Positions 1 to 9,181 of a stretch of DNA of 64,000 nucleotides are shown piece by piece. The position numbers and the translations under genes were made by a program. Each line of letters opens with the position of its first letter. Within the stretch, counting starts at the first letter, position 1. The notes below the pieces were generated by a model. That model did not search any database, was not told the origin of the DNA, and was given only the letters and a program-made list of their open reading frames with translations. Location: NCBI RefSeq assembly GCF_900143075.1, contig NZ_FRCY01000002.1:496001-560000 (forward strand), in the 5' to 3' direction. The stretch is from Cyclobacterium lianum (GTDB taxonomy: Bacteria; Bacteroidota; Bacteroidia; Cytophagales; Cyclobacteriaceae).

Positions 1-2
1 TG

Positions 3-524
3 CTTCAACTCGCCTCCATAGGAATTTTCCTGACTATATCCAGAGATGGCATCCGGATGTACTTCAATCGAAGTAGCTACATACTCAACCTGATCTTTCG
101 CTTTGGATTACTTTTTCTGCTGAGCAAAATCGTGATACATAGTGTGTCCATCTTCCCTGAAATGGCAGATGCTGCTACTACCCTACGACCGCTGATGATG
201 GGTTTTGTACACCTGACCGTACTGGGCTTTGTTTCTTCCTTTCTTCTCGGATTCATTTCCCAGACCGGCCATATCAGCGCAGATTCAAATCAATTTTTAA
301 TGGCGCTGATACTTTTCCTATCAGGCATTGTATTTACCGAGGTCCTCTTGTTTTCCCAGGGCTTATCCTACTGGATGCAATGGGGCCAGTTGCCCTATTA
401 TCACGAAATGCTATTTGTTTTCTCGGCGATGCTACCCCTTTCCATTTTGGTAATTGTCTTTCAGGTCAAGAACATCAATGCGGAAATAACCAAGATGAAT
501 ACAGTAAAAAATACTTACAACTAA
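3..524 (+). CDS. C-terminal part of a multi-spanning membrane protein at the head of the nos cluster (5' end outside window)
   Basis: The reading frame is already open at the first bases of the window, without a stop upstream of the first internal ATG at 57, so this is most likely the tail of a longer gene. Four hydrophobic segments are visible in the ~155 residues after that ATG, and one holds a histidine (GFVHLTVLGF) that could be a heme or metal ligand. It ends 4 bases before the cytochrome c gene and so is probably co-transcribed with the nos genes. A multi-TM protein related to NnrS or heme-copper oxidase subunit I is possible in this setting, but that is inference; the family is not recognised from this fragment. 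Confidence 0.6.
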   Translation, partial: LQLASIGIFLTISRDGIRMYFNRSSYILNLIFRFGLLFLLSKIVIHSVSIFPEMADAATTLRPLMMGFVHLTVLGFVSSFLLGFISQTGHISADSNQFLMALILFLSGIVFTEVLLFSQGLSYWMQWGQLPYYHEMLFVFSAMLPLSILVIVFQVKNINAEITKMNTVKNTYN

Positions 525-528
525 ATCC

Positions 529-1038
529 ATGTACCTTATGAAAAATCTAAGCCTCATCAACATGTTTATCATTGCGCTCTTTCTTTATTCCTGTGGTTCG
601 GGAGAAAACGAGCGAAACACCTTATCGGCTCCTGAGAATTCGGAACCTGAAGTGCCCCAATCCATCGCTGAAGGAAAAGGTATTGGCGAAATAGAAGAAG
701 TGAATCTGGAAGCAGAACTGGATGAAGACATGGTAAAAATGGGCAAGTCAATTTATGACATGAAATGTTCTGCCTGCCACAAACTGACCGACCAGCGCGT
801 GGTAGGACCTGGATTTCAGGGCGTCACGAATAGACGCAAACCCGAATGGATCATGAACATGATCACCAATGTAGATGTCATGCTGGATGAAGATCCTGCA
901 GCCAGAGCCATGCTGGAAGAATGTCTTACCAGAATGCCTAACCAGAATGTCTCGATAGGCGATGCCAGAAATATTTTGGAATTTTTCCGAAAAAATGATG
1001 TAGAGAAAACCGGAAATAAAGACCAGGCAAACTCCTGA
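529..1038 (+). CDS. Monoheme cytochrome c lipoprotein of the nitrous oxide reductase cluster
   Basis: 169 residues starting at ATG 529; a second in-frame ATG at 538 gives a shorter signal peptide and is equally possible. The N-terminal hydrophobic stretch ends in a lipobox (LFLYSC, Cys22), so the protein should be a periplasm-facing lipoprotein. After an acidic linker comes one c-type heme site, CSACH (Cys80, Cys83, His84), with a plausible axial Met in TRMPNQ (Met136). In Bacteroidota clade II nos operons such a cytochrome lies just upstream of nosZ and is thought to deliver electrons to it, since nosR is usually missing. The domain call is secure; the electron-donor role is inferred from position. 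Confidence 0.88.
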   Translation: MYLMKNLSLINMFIIALFLYSCGSGENERNTLSAPENSEPEVPQSIAEGKGIGEIEEVNLEAELDEDMVKMGKSIYDMKCSACHKLTDQRVVGPGFQGVTNRRKPEWIMNMITNVDVMLDEDPAARAMLEECLTRMPNQNVSIGDARNILEFFRKNDVEKTGNKDQANS

Positions 1039-1061
1039 TTTAACCTTAAACCCAAATAACT

Positions 1062-3080
1062 ATGGTACTTTACAAAAACACACTTTCACTCATGGTGTCA
1101 GTTTTACTGACCAGCATGGTAGCCTGTAAAAATAAGGATTCCAGCCAGCTCATACATGGGGACGCAGCCCAGCAAGCCTACGTAGCTCCGGGTGAATACG
1201 ATGAATTTTATGCGTTTCTATCCGGTGGGTATAGCGGACAAATTACCGTTTACGGCCTGCCCTCCGGAAGACTCTTTAAAGAAATTCCTGTTTTCTCCCA
1301 GTACCCTGAAAATGGATATGGCTACAGCGAGGAAACAAAAAACCTCTTCAATACATCTTATGGTTTTGTGCCCTGGGACGATTCCCACCACATTGAGCTT
1401 TCGCAGCAAAACGGAGAATTTGATGGCAGATGGCTGTTTGTGAACGGGAACAATACACCGCGGATAGCCCGGGTAGACCTCAGCACTTTCGAGACCGTAG
1501 AAATCCTCGAAATTCCCGATGTAGCCGGACTCCATTGTTCGCCCTTTATTACAGAAAATTCGGAATACCTTGTATCCGGTACCCGGTTTAGCGTGCCCAT
1601 ACCCCAGGAAGATGTCCCCATTGACACCTACAAAGAAAATTTTAAGGGCCTGATCAATTACGTATCCTTGGACCAGGAGCATGGTCACATGGAGCTGGCC
1701 TTTCAGATTGAAATGCCAGGATTCAATTATGACCTGGCCAGAAACGGTAAAGCTGTTTCTCATGGATGGAGCTTTCTGACAACCTACAATTCCGAACAAG
1801 CCCATTCATTGCTGGAGGTAAACGCTTCTCAAATGGACAAAGACCTGATGGCTATTGTGAACTGGAAAAAGGCGGAAGAATACCTGGCGGCCGGCAAATT
1901 TACAGAACGAGAAACGTCCTATTATCACAATCTTATGGATGAAGGATCGGGAATAGTCAATTCCGAAGAAAAGACCACCACCAAAATTCTGGATCCCAAG
2001 GAATGCCCGGATATGGTGTATTTCATTCCGGTACCTAAATCTCCCCATGGATGTGATATCGACCCTACCGGAGAATACATTGTCGGCAATGGAAAGCTTT
2101 CTGCTGACATGTCTGTCTATTCCTTTAGCCAGATCATGCAGGCGATCGAAGAAGAAAATTTTGATGGCGAATTCGACGGGATTCCGATCATCAACTATGA
2201 GGCCGGCCTACATGGTATCGTACAAAAACCCGGTTTAGGTCCCCTTCATACCGAATTTGATGGCAGGGGAAATGCCTATACAACCTTTTTTATTTCATCA
2301 GAAGTAGTCAAATGGAATGTGGAATCCAAAGAAATTCTGGATCGCCAGTCCACCTTTTACTCGCCGGGGCACCTGGTGATACCCGGCGGGGAAACCCGGA
2401 ATCCCGACGGCAAATACCTGGTAGCCATGAATAAAATCACCAAGGACAGGTTTCTGCCTACCGGTCCGGAGATGATGCACTCTGCTCAGTTATTTGATAT
2501 TAGCGGGGAAAAGATGGAACTCATTCTGGACTTTCCCACTAAGGCCGAGCCTCACTACGCTCAGGCAATAGCTGCAGACAAGCTGATGTCCAATTCCAAA
2601 AAATTCTACCCAATAGAAGACAATACCCATCCCTATGCCACCATGGGCGAAGGTAATTCCAGGGTGGAGCGTGAAGGTGATGAAGTACACGTTTACATGA
2701 CAGCTATGAGAAGTCACCTTGCACCGGATAACATAGAAGGGATCAAGGTAGGAGATAAGGTGTTTTTTCACCTTACCAATCTGGAGCAGGACTGGGATGT
2801 GCCTCATGGATTTGCCATGCAGGGAGCGACCAATGCTGAATTGCTGGTCATGCCTGGCCAAACCAGAACCTTACTCTGGGAACCAAAAAAACCCGGGGTT
2901 TTCGCGTTTTACTGCACCGACTTCTGCTCTGCTCTGCACCAGGAAATGTCCGGGTACGCCAGGGTCTCTGCTCAGGGGTCAGATGTTCCGCTCAAGTGGG
3001 GACTCAATGAGGAATTAAGTGACAACCGCGAGGCCGCAAATACCTTCTATGAGCAAGCCAAAGCCAGGGCTTCCCGGTAG
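1062..3080 (+). CDS. nosZ: Nitrous-oxide reductase NosZ, clade II (atypical) type
   Basis: 672 residues. Reduces N2O to N2 in the periplasm with CuA and the tetranuclear CuZ centre. The C-terminal cupredoxin domain carries the CuA signature FYCTDFCSALHQEM, giving Cys618, Cys622, His626 and Met629. The N-terminal seven-bladed propeller has the His-containing loops expected for CuZ (DDSHHIE, SPHGCDID, GPLHTEF). The signal sequence is a short Sec-type one ending in SMVAC, so the enzyme may be lipid-anchored. There is no twin-arginine motif, which together with the neighbours (cytochrome c upstream, no nosR) places it in clade II, common in Bacteroidota. Function is well supported. Confidence 0.97.
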   Translation: MVLYKNTLSLMVSVLLTSMVACKNKDSSQLIHGDAAQQAYVAPGEYDEFYAFLSGGYSGQITVYGLPSGRLFKEIPVFSQYPENGYGYSEETKNLFNTSYGFVPWDDSHHIELSQQNGEFDGRWLFVNGNNTPRIARVDLSTFETVEILEIPDVAGLHCSPFITENSEYLVSGTRFSVPIPQEDVPIDTYKENFKGLINYVSLDQEHGHMELAFQIEMPGFNYDLARNGKAVSHGWSFLTTYNSEQAHSLLEVNASQMDKDLMAIVNWKKAEEYLAAGKFTERETSYYHNLMDEGSGIVNSEEKTTTKILDPKECPDMVYFIPVPKSPHGCDIDPTGEYIVGNGKLSADMSVYSFSQIMQAIEEENFDGEFDGIPIINYEAGLHGIVQKPGLGPLHTEFDGRGNAYTTFFISSEVVKWNVESKEILDRQSTFYSPGHLVIPGGETRNPDGKYLVAMNKITKDRFLPTGPEMMHSAQLFDISGEKMELILDFPTKAEPHYAQAIAADKLMSNSKKFYPIEDNTHPYATMGEGNSRVEREGDEVHVYMTAMRSHLAPDNIEGIKVGDKVFFHLTNLEQDWDVPHGFAMQGATNAELLVMPGQTRTLLWEPKKPGVFAFYCTDFCSALHQEMSGYARVSAQGSDVPLKWGLNEELSDNREAANTFYEQAKARASR

Positions 3081-3150
3081 TTTTCAGGCTGCTGCCGGCC
3101 CAACCGGCTGGCAGCATTTTCTCAATTAAGATCCGTAAAACAGTTCTTAC

Positions 3151-3729
3151 ATGAAAAATCTACCCAGCCCCAAAATTCTAATGCTTCTTGCAGTAGCCAG
3201 TTTGGCAGCACTGTTCTTTTTCCCTCTATGGCAGATACGCCTGGATGCCGCCCAGTTCCCGGGAGGATTGCAACTGCACATCTGGATCAATAAAGTGTCG
3301 GGTACTGATAAAAACATCATCCAGAACATCAATATACTGAACCACTACATCGGCATGCAGGCCATCCACCCGGACTCCATTCCAGAGCTTAAATATTTTC
3401 CTCTGATCAATTACCTCATGATCGCTTTGGGGCTACTGTTTGCCTGGATCAATAAAAGCATCGGTTTTTTTGGTTGGACGGTTCTGCTTATCGCCTTGGG
3501 GATTTCAGGCCTGTACGATTTCTATCTCTGGCTCTACGATTATGGCCACAACCTGGATCCTAAAGCACCCATTAAGGTTGAAGGAATGAGCTATATGCCT
3601 CCCTTGCTTGGAAAAAAGGATTTGCTCAACTTCAAGGTACAATCCTATCCACACTGGGGAGGGTTCTTCCTCGGACTGGCGGGTCTCTTCGGAGCACTGG
3701 CATTTATAAAAAGCAAATACAAAAAATAG
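3151..3729 (+). CDS. Membrane protein of the nos cluster, function unknown
   Basis: 192 residues. One hydrophobic segment sits near the N-terminus (about residues 10-26), followed by an external loop, then two closely spaced membrane segments around 85-130 and a last one near 168-186. The loop before the last segment is rich in Gly, Met, Pro and His (YGHNLDP, GMSYMPPLLG), which could touch copper, but this is only suggestive. Located between nosZ and nosL in the same direction with short gaps (70 and 23 bases), so it is probably part of the operon and of NosZ maturation or copper delivery. I do not recognise a named family. Confidence 0.75.
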   Translation: MKNLPSPKILMLLAVASLAALFFFPLWQIRLDAAQFPGGLQLHIWINKVSGTDKNIIQNINILNHYIGMQAIHPDSIPELKYFPLINYLMIALGLLFAWINKSIGFFGWTVLLIALGISGLYDFYLWLYDYGHNLDPKAPIKVEGMSYMPPLLGKKDLLNFKVQSYPHWGGFFLGLAGLFGALAFIKSKYKK

Positions 3730-3752
3730 CCAACCAGTTAAAAACCTTTCAA

Positions 3753-4217
3753 ATGACCCTTTCCTTACAAGATTCTATTTGCATCGATTTGAGGCTGCTG
3801 ATCTGCATGCCAGTTTTTCTATCGGCTTGCAGCGCGGACCCTGAACCCATTGCATTTGGCACAGACCAATGCAGCTACTGCAAAATGACCATATCCGATC
3901 CGAGATTTGGGGGAGAACTGGTCACTTTAAAAGGAAAAGTATTTAAATTCGATGCTCTGGAATGCCTCATAACCTATGAAAAAGAAAGTACGGAGAACGA
4001 TTTTGCGCATATTTTAGGCCTAGCCTATGATGAGCCTGGCAAATTGATTGCAGTTGACCAATTGAAATTTGCTATTTCAGAACAATTCCCCAGCCCTATG
4101 GGAGCCCACCTGGCAGCATTTAGTGCCGATCCTCCGGATGAGCATACCTCGCTGAACTGGCGGACCCTGCAAAACCGACTTTCCTTATCCCATCCTGCAA
4201 ACAGCCCGGAAAAATGA
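3753..4217 (+). CDS. nosL: NosL, copper-binding lipoprotein for NosZ maturation
   Basis: 154 residues. A hydrophobic leader ends in the lipobox FLSAC, followed by the NosL core motif QCSYCKMTISD, whose cysteines and methionine are typical Cu(I) ligands in this family. NosL is an outer-face lipoprotein that passes Cu(I) to the NosDFY complex for assembly of the CuZ site. The stop codon overlaps the nosD start (ATGA, 4 bases), which suggests translational coupling. The N-terminus is somewhat long for a lipoprotein leader, but no better ATG exists downstream. Confidence 0.92.
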   Translation: MTLSLQDSICIDLRLLICMPVFLSACSADPEPIAFGTDQCSYCKMTISDPRFGGELVTLKGKVFKFDALECLITYEKESTENDFAHILGLAYDEPGKLIAVDQLKFAISEQFPSPMGAHLAAFSADPPDEHTSLNWRTLQNRLSLSHPANSPEK

Positions 4218-5464
4218 GAATATTCTTTCCCATCCTTTTTACAATGGCATTTGTTTCAGCGCTAATCTATGAAGCTGAAGCCGCATCCTTTCATGTAAGA
4301 AAAGGTACGCCGTTGCATACCATAAAAAAAGCCATTGCCCTTGCAGGCGATAGCGATACGGTATTCGTACACGAAGGCACCTACCTCGAAACCCAGCTCC
4401 TGATCAGGAAACCACTGAGCCTGATCGGTGTCAACAGACCCATAATTGACGCCCAGCATGGTGATGAGATTTTGATTGTCGAGGCAGGCAATGTACTGAT
4501 TCGCGGGTTTCGCCTTCAAAATATTGGGGTCAGTCACCTGAAAGACCGTGCTGCCATCCGGATCGTGGAGTCCAGGGAGGTCATCATTGACGACAATATC
4601 CTGAACAATACTTTTTTTGGGATTTATCTTCAAAATTCCTTTCAATGTACGGTAAGAAACAATACCGTTCGGGGGGAAGCCTATGACGAAATGAATGCGG
4701 GAAACGCCATCCATATCTGGAAAGGCAGACAGATGGAAGTGATCAACAATCACCTCAGCCATCATCGTGACGGCATCTATTTTGAATTTGTAGACCAAAG
4801 CCTGATCCGAGGCAATACCAGTCAGGACAATATGCGCTATGGCTTGCATTTCATGTTTTCCAACTACGACACCTACCAGGAAAATACCTTTCAGAGAAAC
4901 GGAGCCGGGGTAGCTGTCATGTTTAGCAAACACATCAAAATGGTAAAAAACACCTTTGAGGAAAATTGGGGTGGATCTTCCTATGGCATACTTCTGAAAG
5001 AAATCAGCGATGGCTTTATGTCTCAAAATACATTCAAAAGCAATACCGTAGGTGTTTATGCCGAAGGAGCCAGCAGGATCAAAATTGAAAACAACAATTT
5101 CATCGACAATGGAAAAGCCATGGACATCAAGGGTAATTGTATCGATAATCAAATCCTTTCCAATAATTTTATCGGCAATACCTTTGAAGTGTTGACCAAT
5201 TCCAGCTCCAACCTGAATCATTTTGAAGGAAACTACTGGGCTCAGTACAGCGGATATGATCTGGACAAGGATGGCATAGGTGACTTCCCACATCGCCCGG
5301 TCAATCTCTTTGCATTGATCACAGATAAAATTCCTGCTGCCAATATGCTCCTGTACAGTTTTCTGGTCAATGCCCTGGACATGGCAGAGCGAATGTTTCC
5401 GGAGATCATTCCCGAAAACTTGTCTGATGAGCGTCCGCGGATAAAACCCCTAAACCATGATTAA
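4214..5464 (+). CDS. nosD: NosD, periplasmic beta-helix protein of the copper-loading complex
   Basis: 416 residues with a cleavable leader (hydrophobic core, then EAEA|A). The body is a right-handed parallel beta-helix: many short repeats of the form N-x-I-x-x-N-x-F, for example IDDNILNNTFFGIYL, spaced about 22 residues apart (the carbohydrate-binding/CASH repeat pattern). NosD binds the NosFY transporter on the periplasmic side and hands copper from NosL to NosZ. It overlaps nosL by 4 bases and nosF by 8 bases. Length and position match NosD of other clade II clusters. Confidence 0.94.
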   Translation: MRIFFPILFTMAFVSALIYEAEAASFHVRKGTPLHTIKKAIALAGDSDTVFVHEGTYLETQLLIRKPLSLIGVNRPIIDAQHGDEILIVEAGNVLIRGFRLQNIGVSHLKDRAAIRIVESREVIIDDNILNNTFFGIYLQNSFQCTVRNNTVRGEAYDEMNAGNAIHIWKGRQMEVINNHLSHHRDGIYFEFVDQSLIRGNTSQDNMRYGLHFMFSNYDTYQENTFQRNGAGVAVMFSKHIKMVKNTFEENWGGSSYGILLKEISDGFMSQNTFKSNTVGVYAEGASRIKIENNNFIDNGKAMDIKGNCIDNQILSNNFIGNTFEVLTNSSSNLNHFEGNYWAQYSGYDLDKDGIGDFPHRPVNLFALITDKIPAANMLLYSFLVNALDMAERMFPEIIPENLSDERPRIKPLNHD

Positions 5465-6173
5465 AATAGACCACCTGTACAAAAATTTTGGGCGGCATCA
5501 GGTTTTAAACGATATATCGCTTCATTTTGAGAAAAATCAGGCAATTGCCTTAATTGGACCAAATGGATCGGGCAAGTCTACGCTTATCAAGACCATTTTG
5601 GGGCTGGTCTTGCCACAACAGGGAGAAATCACCTTCGACGGCATTTCCATAGCGGGGCAAAGCCACTACCGGAAGGAAATCGGATACATGCCGCAAATGA
5701 GCCGGTTTCCGGCAAACATGACCGTAAGCCAGTTGTTTAGCATGATGAAAAGCCTCCGGAAGAATGAAACCCGCCGGGACCTGGACCTGTACCGGGCTTT
5801 CGATATTGACCAAATGGGGTCCAAAAGATTGGAAATACTATCCGGAGGAATGAAGCAAAAAGTAAGTGCCGCCCTGGCCTTCCTTTTTGATCCAAAAGTC
5901 CTGGTACTGGATGAGCCCACGGCCGGGCTCGACCCAATCGCCAACGAAATCCTGAAGAATAAATTACAACAATCCTTAGCAAAAGAACGCCTGATTTTGA
6001 TCAGTTCACATATTCTTAATGATCTGGATGATATCACCACCCATGTCAGCTACCTCATGGAAGGAGAGGTAAAATTCTTTAAACCTTTGGAGCAGTTAAA
6101 AACAGAAACAGCGGAAAGCCGCCTTAACCGGATCATCGCTCAGGTATTAAAACAGCAAAATAGCCATGATTAA
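5457..6173 (+). CDS. nosF: NosF, ABC transporter ATPase subunit of the NosDFY complex
   Basis: 238 residues. Complete ABC ATPase: Walker A GPNGSGKST near residue 35, signature LSGGMKQK near 128, Walker B LVLDEPTAGLDP near 150, and the switch His in ISSHIL. It powers the membrane complex that supplies copper (or a sulfur species) to NosZ. The start overlaps the end of nosD and its end overlaps nosY by 8 bases, so the three should be translated together. Confidence 0.94.
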   Translation: MIKIDHLYKNFGRHQVLNDISLHFEKNQAIALIGPNGSGKSTLIKTILGLVLPQQGEITFDGISIAGQSHYRKEIGYMPQMSRFPANMTVSQLFSMMKSLRKNETRRDLDLYRAFDIDQMGSKRLEILSGGMKQKVSAALAFLFDPKVLVLDEPTAGLDPIANEILKNKLQQSLAKERLILISSHILNDLDDITTHVSYLMEGEVKFFKPLEQLKTETAESRLNRIIAQVLKQQNSHD

Positions 6174-6933
6174 TATCACGAAATTCATCATTAATGATCT
6201 CATCAAAAACTGGATCCTTTTACTTTACACAGCCTTACTGCTACTGGCTACGCTGGGCTTTTTTTTACTGGAAGGGCAGGGTGATAAGGCTATTCTCGGA
6301 GTTTTAAACCTGACATTGCTGCTGGTACCCATGATCACGGTAATTTTCTCCACCATATATTACTACAACATGTATGAATTTCTGATCCTATTGATGGCAC
6401 AGCCGCTCCGGAGGAGGAGTATCCTCGGAAGTCTTTTTCTGGGCTTGGTGGTTTCGTTCGGACTGGCCATACTCGCAGGGTTGGGATTGCCATTGTGGCT
6501 GCTGCATCCCGGCGGAGTATCGCTGGTGCTAATTGTCGTCGCCCTGCTATTGACCTTTATATTCATTGGCCTGGCGCTTTTCGTCGCCGTATGGCTGAAA
6601 GACAAGGCCAGGGGTATGGGTATGGCGCTGTTTCTATGGGTTTATTTCGTCTTGATATTTGACGGTTTGGTGCTATTGATGATGTATAATTTCAGCGACT
6701 ATCCTATTGGCAAAATAGTCCTTTTCATTACTTTTCTCAATCCTGTGGACCTGGGGAGGATCATGGTACTGATGCAAACGGAGGCAGCGGCACTGATGGG
6801 CTACAGTGGAGCCGTTTTCAGGCAGTTTTTTAGCGAATGGCGGGGCATGCTGGCAAGCCTGCTTATCATGCTGGCATGGTCCCTCTGTCCTGCGTGGCTA
6901 TCCCTGCGGATGTTTCGGGTGAAGGACCTGTGA
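6166..6933 (+). CDS. nosY: NosY, ABC-2 type permease subunit of the NosDFY complex
   Basis: 255 residues with six predicted membrane segments (about residues 13-35, 42-65, 85-140 as two, 145-200 as two, and a C-terminal one ending in LSLRMFRVKDL). The layout fits the NosY/ABC-2 permease family. It partners NosF and NosD and is the last gene of the visible nos operon. About 550 bases without genes follow. No clear intrinsic terminator was seen directly downstream. Confidence 0.92.
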   Translation: MINITKFIINDLIKNWILLLYTALLLLATLGFFLLEGQGDKAILGVLNLTLLLVPMITVIFSTIYYYNMYEFLILLMAQPLRRRSILGSLFLGLVVSFGLAILAGLGLPLWLLHPGGVSLVLIVVALLLTFIFIGLALFVAVWLKDKARGMGMALFLWVYFVLIFDGLVLLMMYNFSDYPIGKIVLFITFLNPVDLGRIMVLMQTEAAALMGYSGAVFRQFFSEWRGMLASLLIMLAWSLCPAWLSLRMFRVKDL

Positions 6934-7489
6934 CATGGAATTGCTGTACACTGGCTAGGTTGATACTACTCTTCATTTCTTTTATTCCGGGTGAACTCAG
7001 TTCATCCTGCTGAGGCCTACCGCGGCTGCCCAAAGCAGTCTACTTATCCAAATTTTTTGCCGATTTTCCTGGGCTGAAAGCTGATCTCCATCGATAGAAA
7101 AGAAAAAAGATAATTTTTTCGGGCTTTTTCGTCTTCATGGCGTTGATCGCTGGGTAGATAGAAAGAACCCAAACGATGGAGACAAATTTTTATCAGAATA
7201 GTAGATTAATTTCAGAATTTTTTATTGGAACATCCTAAAGGTAACCGGTAAAAAGCCCTGGAAATTGCCTACTCCAGCCTTTTTCTCTCCAATACTCCCC
7301 CTATTTCTAAAATACGAAACCAAAAAAAATGATGGCTTTAATGCACTAAACCTTTTGCACCTGGGAGAAATGTAAGGACATCGCGTGATTAAACATAAAT
7401 ATTTTTTATGTATCTCATACTATTTTTAAATAAAAACTTATGAATTTTTTTTCAAAACTTTGCAGCAGAAAAATTAAAAATAGCAAAAC
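6934..7489. other. Intergenic region between nosY and dabB
   Basis: 556 bases without a supported gene. The left part has mixed composition and no convincing ORF. The last ~120 bases are very AT-rich and contain a perfect palindrome (listed separately) and the sequence AAACTTTGC about 30 bases before the dabB start. The latter resembles a degenerate Bacteroidota -7 element (consensus TAnnTTTG). Probably holds the dab promoter. Confidence 0.5.
7393..7411. promoter_or_regulatory. Perfect 7-5-7 palindrome upstream of dabB, candidate operator
   Basis: ACATAAA, five bases, then TTTATGT; both arms match exactly. It lies 79 bases upstream of the dabB start and just upstream of the likely promoter, the usual place for an activator or repressor site. 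The regulator is not in the window. Confidence 0.35.
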
Positions 7490-9127
7490 ATGACAGAAAA
7501 CTCACTTTCATTCATCGCACTGCTTTCTCCACTGGTCTTTGTTGCCACAGCGGTAGCCTCCTGGTTCCAGGGCGGATCAAAGCCCAGACAAATTCTTGTG
7601 TTGAGCAAAACCGCATCCACCATCAGTCTCTTAATTGTAGTACTGTGCTGTATTTTTATAATAAGGCATGGCTCGGTGAGCTTTTCCTTCTGGGAAATGT
7701 ACGGAATTGGCTTTGGTATTCGGTTGGATGCCATCAGCCTGGCCATGTCAGCAATGATTTCGCTGCTCGGTTTTGTAATTATCAGGTTTAGTACCAACTA
7801 CCTGGATGGTGACCCAAAGCAGGGAGCATTTATTGGAAAACTGGCAGCTACACTTGCGTCGGTGCAATTGCTGGTGCTTTCCGGAAATCTCGGCTTACTC
7901 TTTCTGTCCTGGGTGTTGACCAGCATCTCCCTGCACCGTTTGCTGGTCTTCTACCCTGAGCGGCCAGGTGCCCAAATTGCAGCAAAAAAGAAATTTATTC
8001 TGGCCAGGTTTGGTGACGCAGCCTTATTACTAGCCATTGTTCTGCTCTATCAGCTATTTGGAACCGGAGATCTAAAGGTCATTTTTTCGTCACTTAACAG
8101 TGGCGCGGCCCTTCCAGGCGCCGCATGGAAGTTGGAAATTTCCGCCCTTTTATTGGCGCTGGCAGCGGTCCTGAAATCTGCTCAGTTTCCTACACACGGC
8201 TGGCTGATTGAAGTCATGGAAACCCCGACTCCGGTATCTGCCTTGCTTCACGCCGGATTGCTTAATGCAGGGCCATTTCTAATCATCCGGATGGCCTATG
8301 TAATGGAAGCTGGTGAAATTGCCCCTTTGTTTTTGTTACTTGTAGGAGGTATTACCGCTCTTTTTGCTTCTGTCGCATACCTCACTCAAACTGCGATCAA
8401 AACAGCATTGGGATATTCCAGTGTAGGGCACATGGGTTTTAGCCTGATGGTATGTGGTCTTGGTGTATATCCTGCCGCCATGCTTCACCTGGTGGCCCAT
8501 TCATTTTATAAGGCGCATGCCTTTCTGTCTTCTGGAAGTATCATTGACCTGGTAAGAGCATCAAAAGTGAAAGACGAAACCCGCGATCTGGCTCCTTCAA
8601 AAGTAATTTTAGGGATCCTCATGTCGGTTGCCTTGTATGCTGGTTTTGTATGGCTCTGGGGTATTGACCCCCAGGATGAGCTGGCCCTGATGTTTGTAGG
8701 AGCCGTTATTGTGATGGGACTCTCCAAACTATTTACGACGGCTTTTACCCGGAAAGTACATGCCAGCATTTTGGGAAGGGCCATCCTGCTCTCACTGTTG
8801 GTCACCACGGCGTTCTTTTCACTGGAATCGGCTACAGGCTACTTGCTGGGAGCGCAGGTGCCGGATATGCCGGTCCCGGACCTTGCCAAAACGATTGTGG
8901 CCGGCGTCATGCTTTTGGGTTTTGCGATTGTGGTATTGATTCAGATTCTGGCACCCCGGATCGCCAACAAGCCGCAGTATCAGGCGCTCGCCATCCATGT
9001 TCGAAATGGGTTTTATGTCAATGCCTGGTTTGACAAGAAGATCGGAGCCTATCAAATACCCTCTGCTAAAAACAGTGCTTCACTTACAGCAAATGCCTCG
9101 GCAAATATTTTTCCGGAACGGAACTAA
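7490..9127 (+). CDS. dabB: DabB, proton-translocating NuoL/MrpA-like membrane subunit of the DAB inorganic carbon system
   Basis: 545 residues, almost entirely membrane-spanning (about 13 segments). It carries the proton-pumping antiporter signature of complex I NuoL relatives, including the stretch TPTPVSALLHAG and the conserved Lys/Glu/His in HGWLIEVME. The protein is shorter than NuoL (~610) and is followed by dabA only, with no other nuo or mrp genes. This pairing defines DAB systems, where DabB is thought to couple cation flow to the hydration of CO2 by DabA. Some annotation pipelines would label it NADH-quinone oxidoreductase subunit L; the neighbour argues against that. Confidence 0.92.
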   Translation: MTENSLSFIALLSPLVFVATAVASWFQGGSKPRQILVLSKTASTISLLIVVLCCIFIIRHGSVSFSFWEMYGIGFGIRLDAISLAMSAMISLLGFVIIRFSTNYLDGDPKQGAFIGKLAATLASVQLLVLSGNLGLLFLSWVLTSISLHRLLVFYPERPGAQIAAKKKFILARFGDAALLLAIVLLYQLFGTGDLKVIFSSLNSGAALPGAAWKLEISALLLALAAVLKSAQFPTHGWLIEVMETPTPVSALLHAGLLNAGPFLIIRMAYVMEAGEIAPLFLLLVGGITALFASVAYLTQTAIKTALGYSSVGHMGFSLMVCGLGVYPAAMLHLVAHSFYKAHAFLSSGSIIDLVRASKVKDETRDLAPSKVILGILMSVALYAGFVWLWGIDPQDELALMFVGAVIVMGLSKLFTTAFTRKVHASILGRAILLSLLVTTAFFSLESATGYLLGAQVPDMPVPDLAKTIVAGVMLLGFAIVVLIQILAPRIANKPQYQALAIHVRNGFYVNAWFDKKIGAYQIPSAKNSASLTANASANIFPERN

Positions 9128-9181
9128 ATCAATAACTAACTGATCCACTAAACAACTATTTGGTGATAACAAGAAAAAAAT

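Noticed and set aside
4262-5293. 343-codon open frame on the - strand inside nosD
   Set aside because: It mirrors the repeat structure of the nosD beta-helix and has no family features; nosD itself is clear.
7490-9127. Annotation as NADH dehydrogenase subunit L of complex I
   Set aside because: No other nuo genes; the dabA partner follows directly, which identifies it as DabB.
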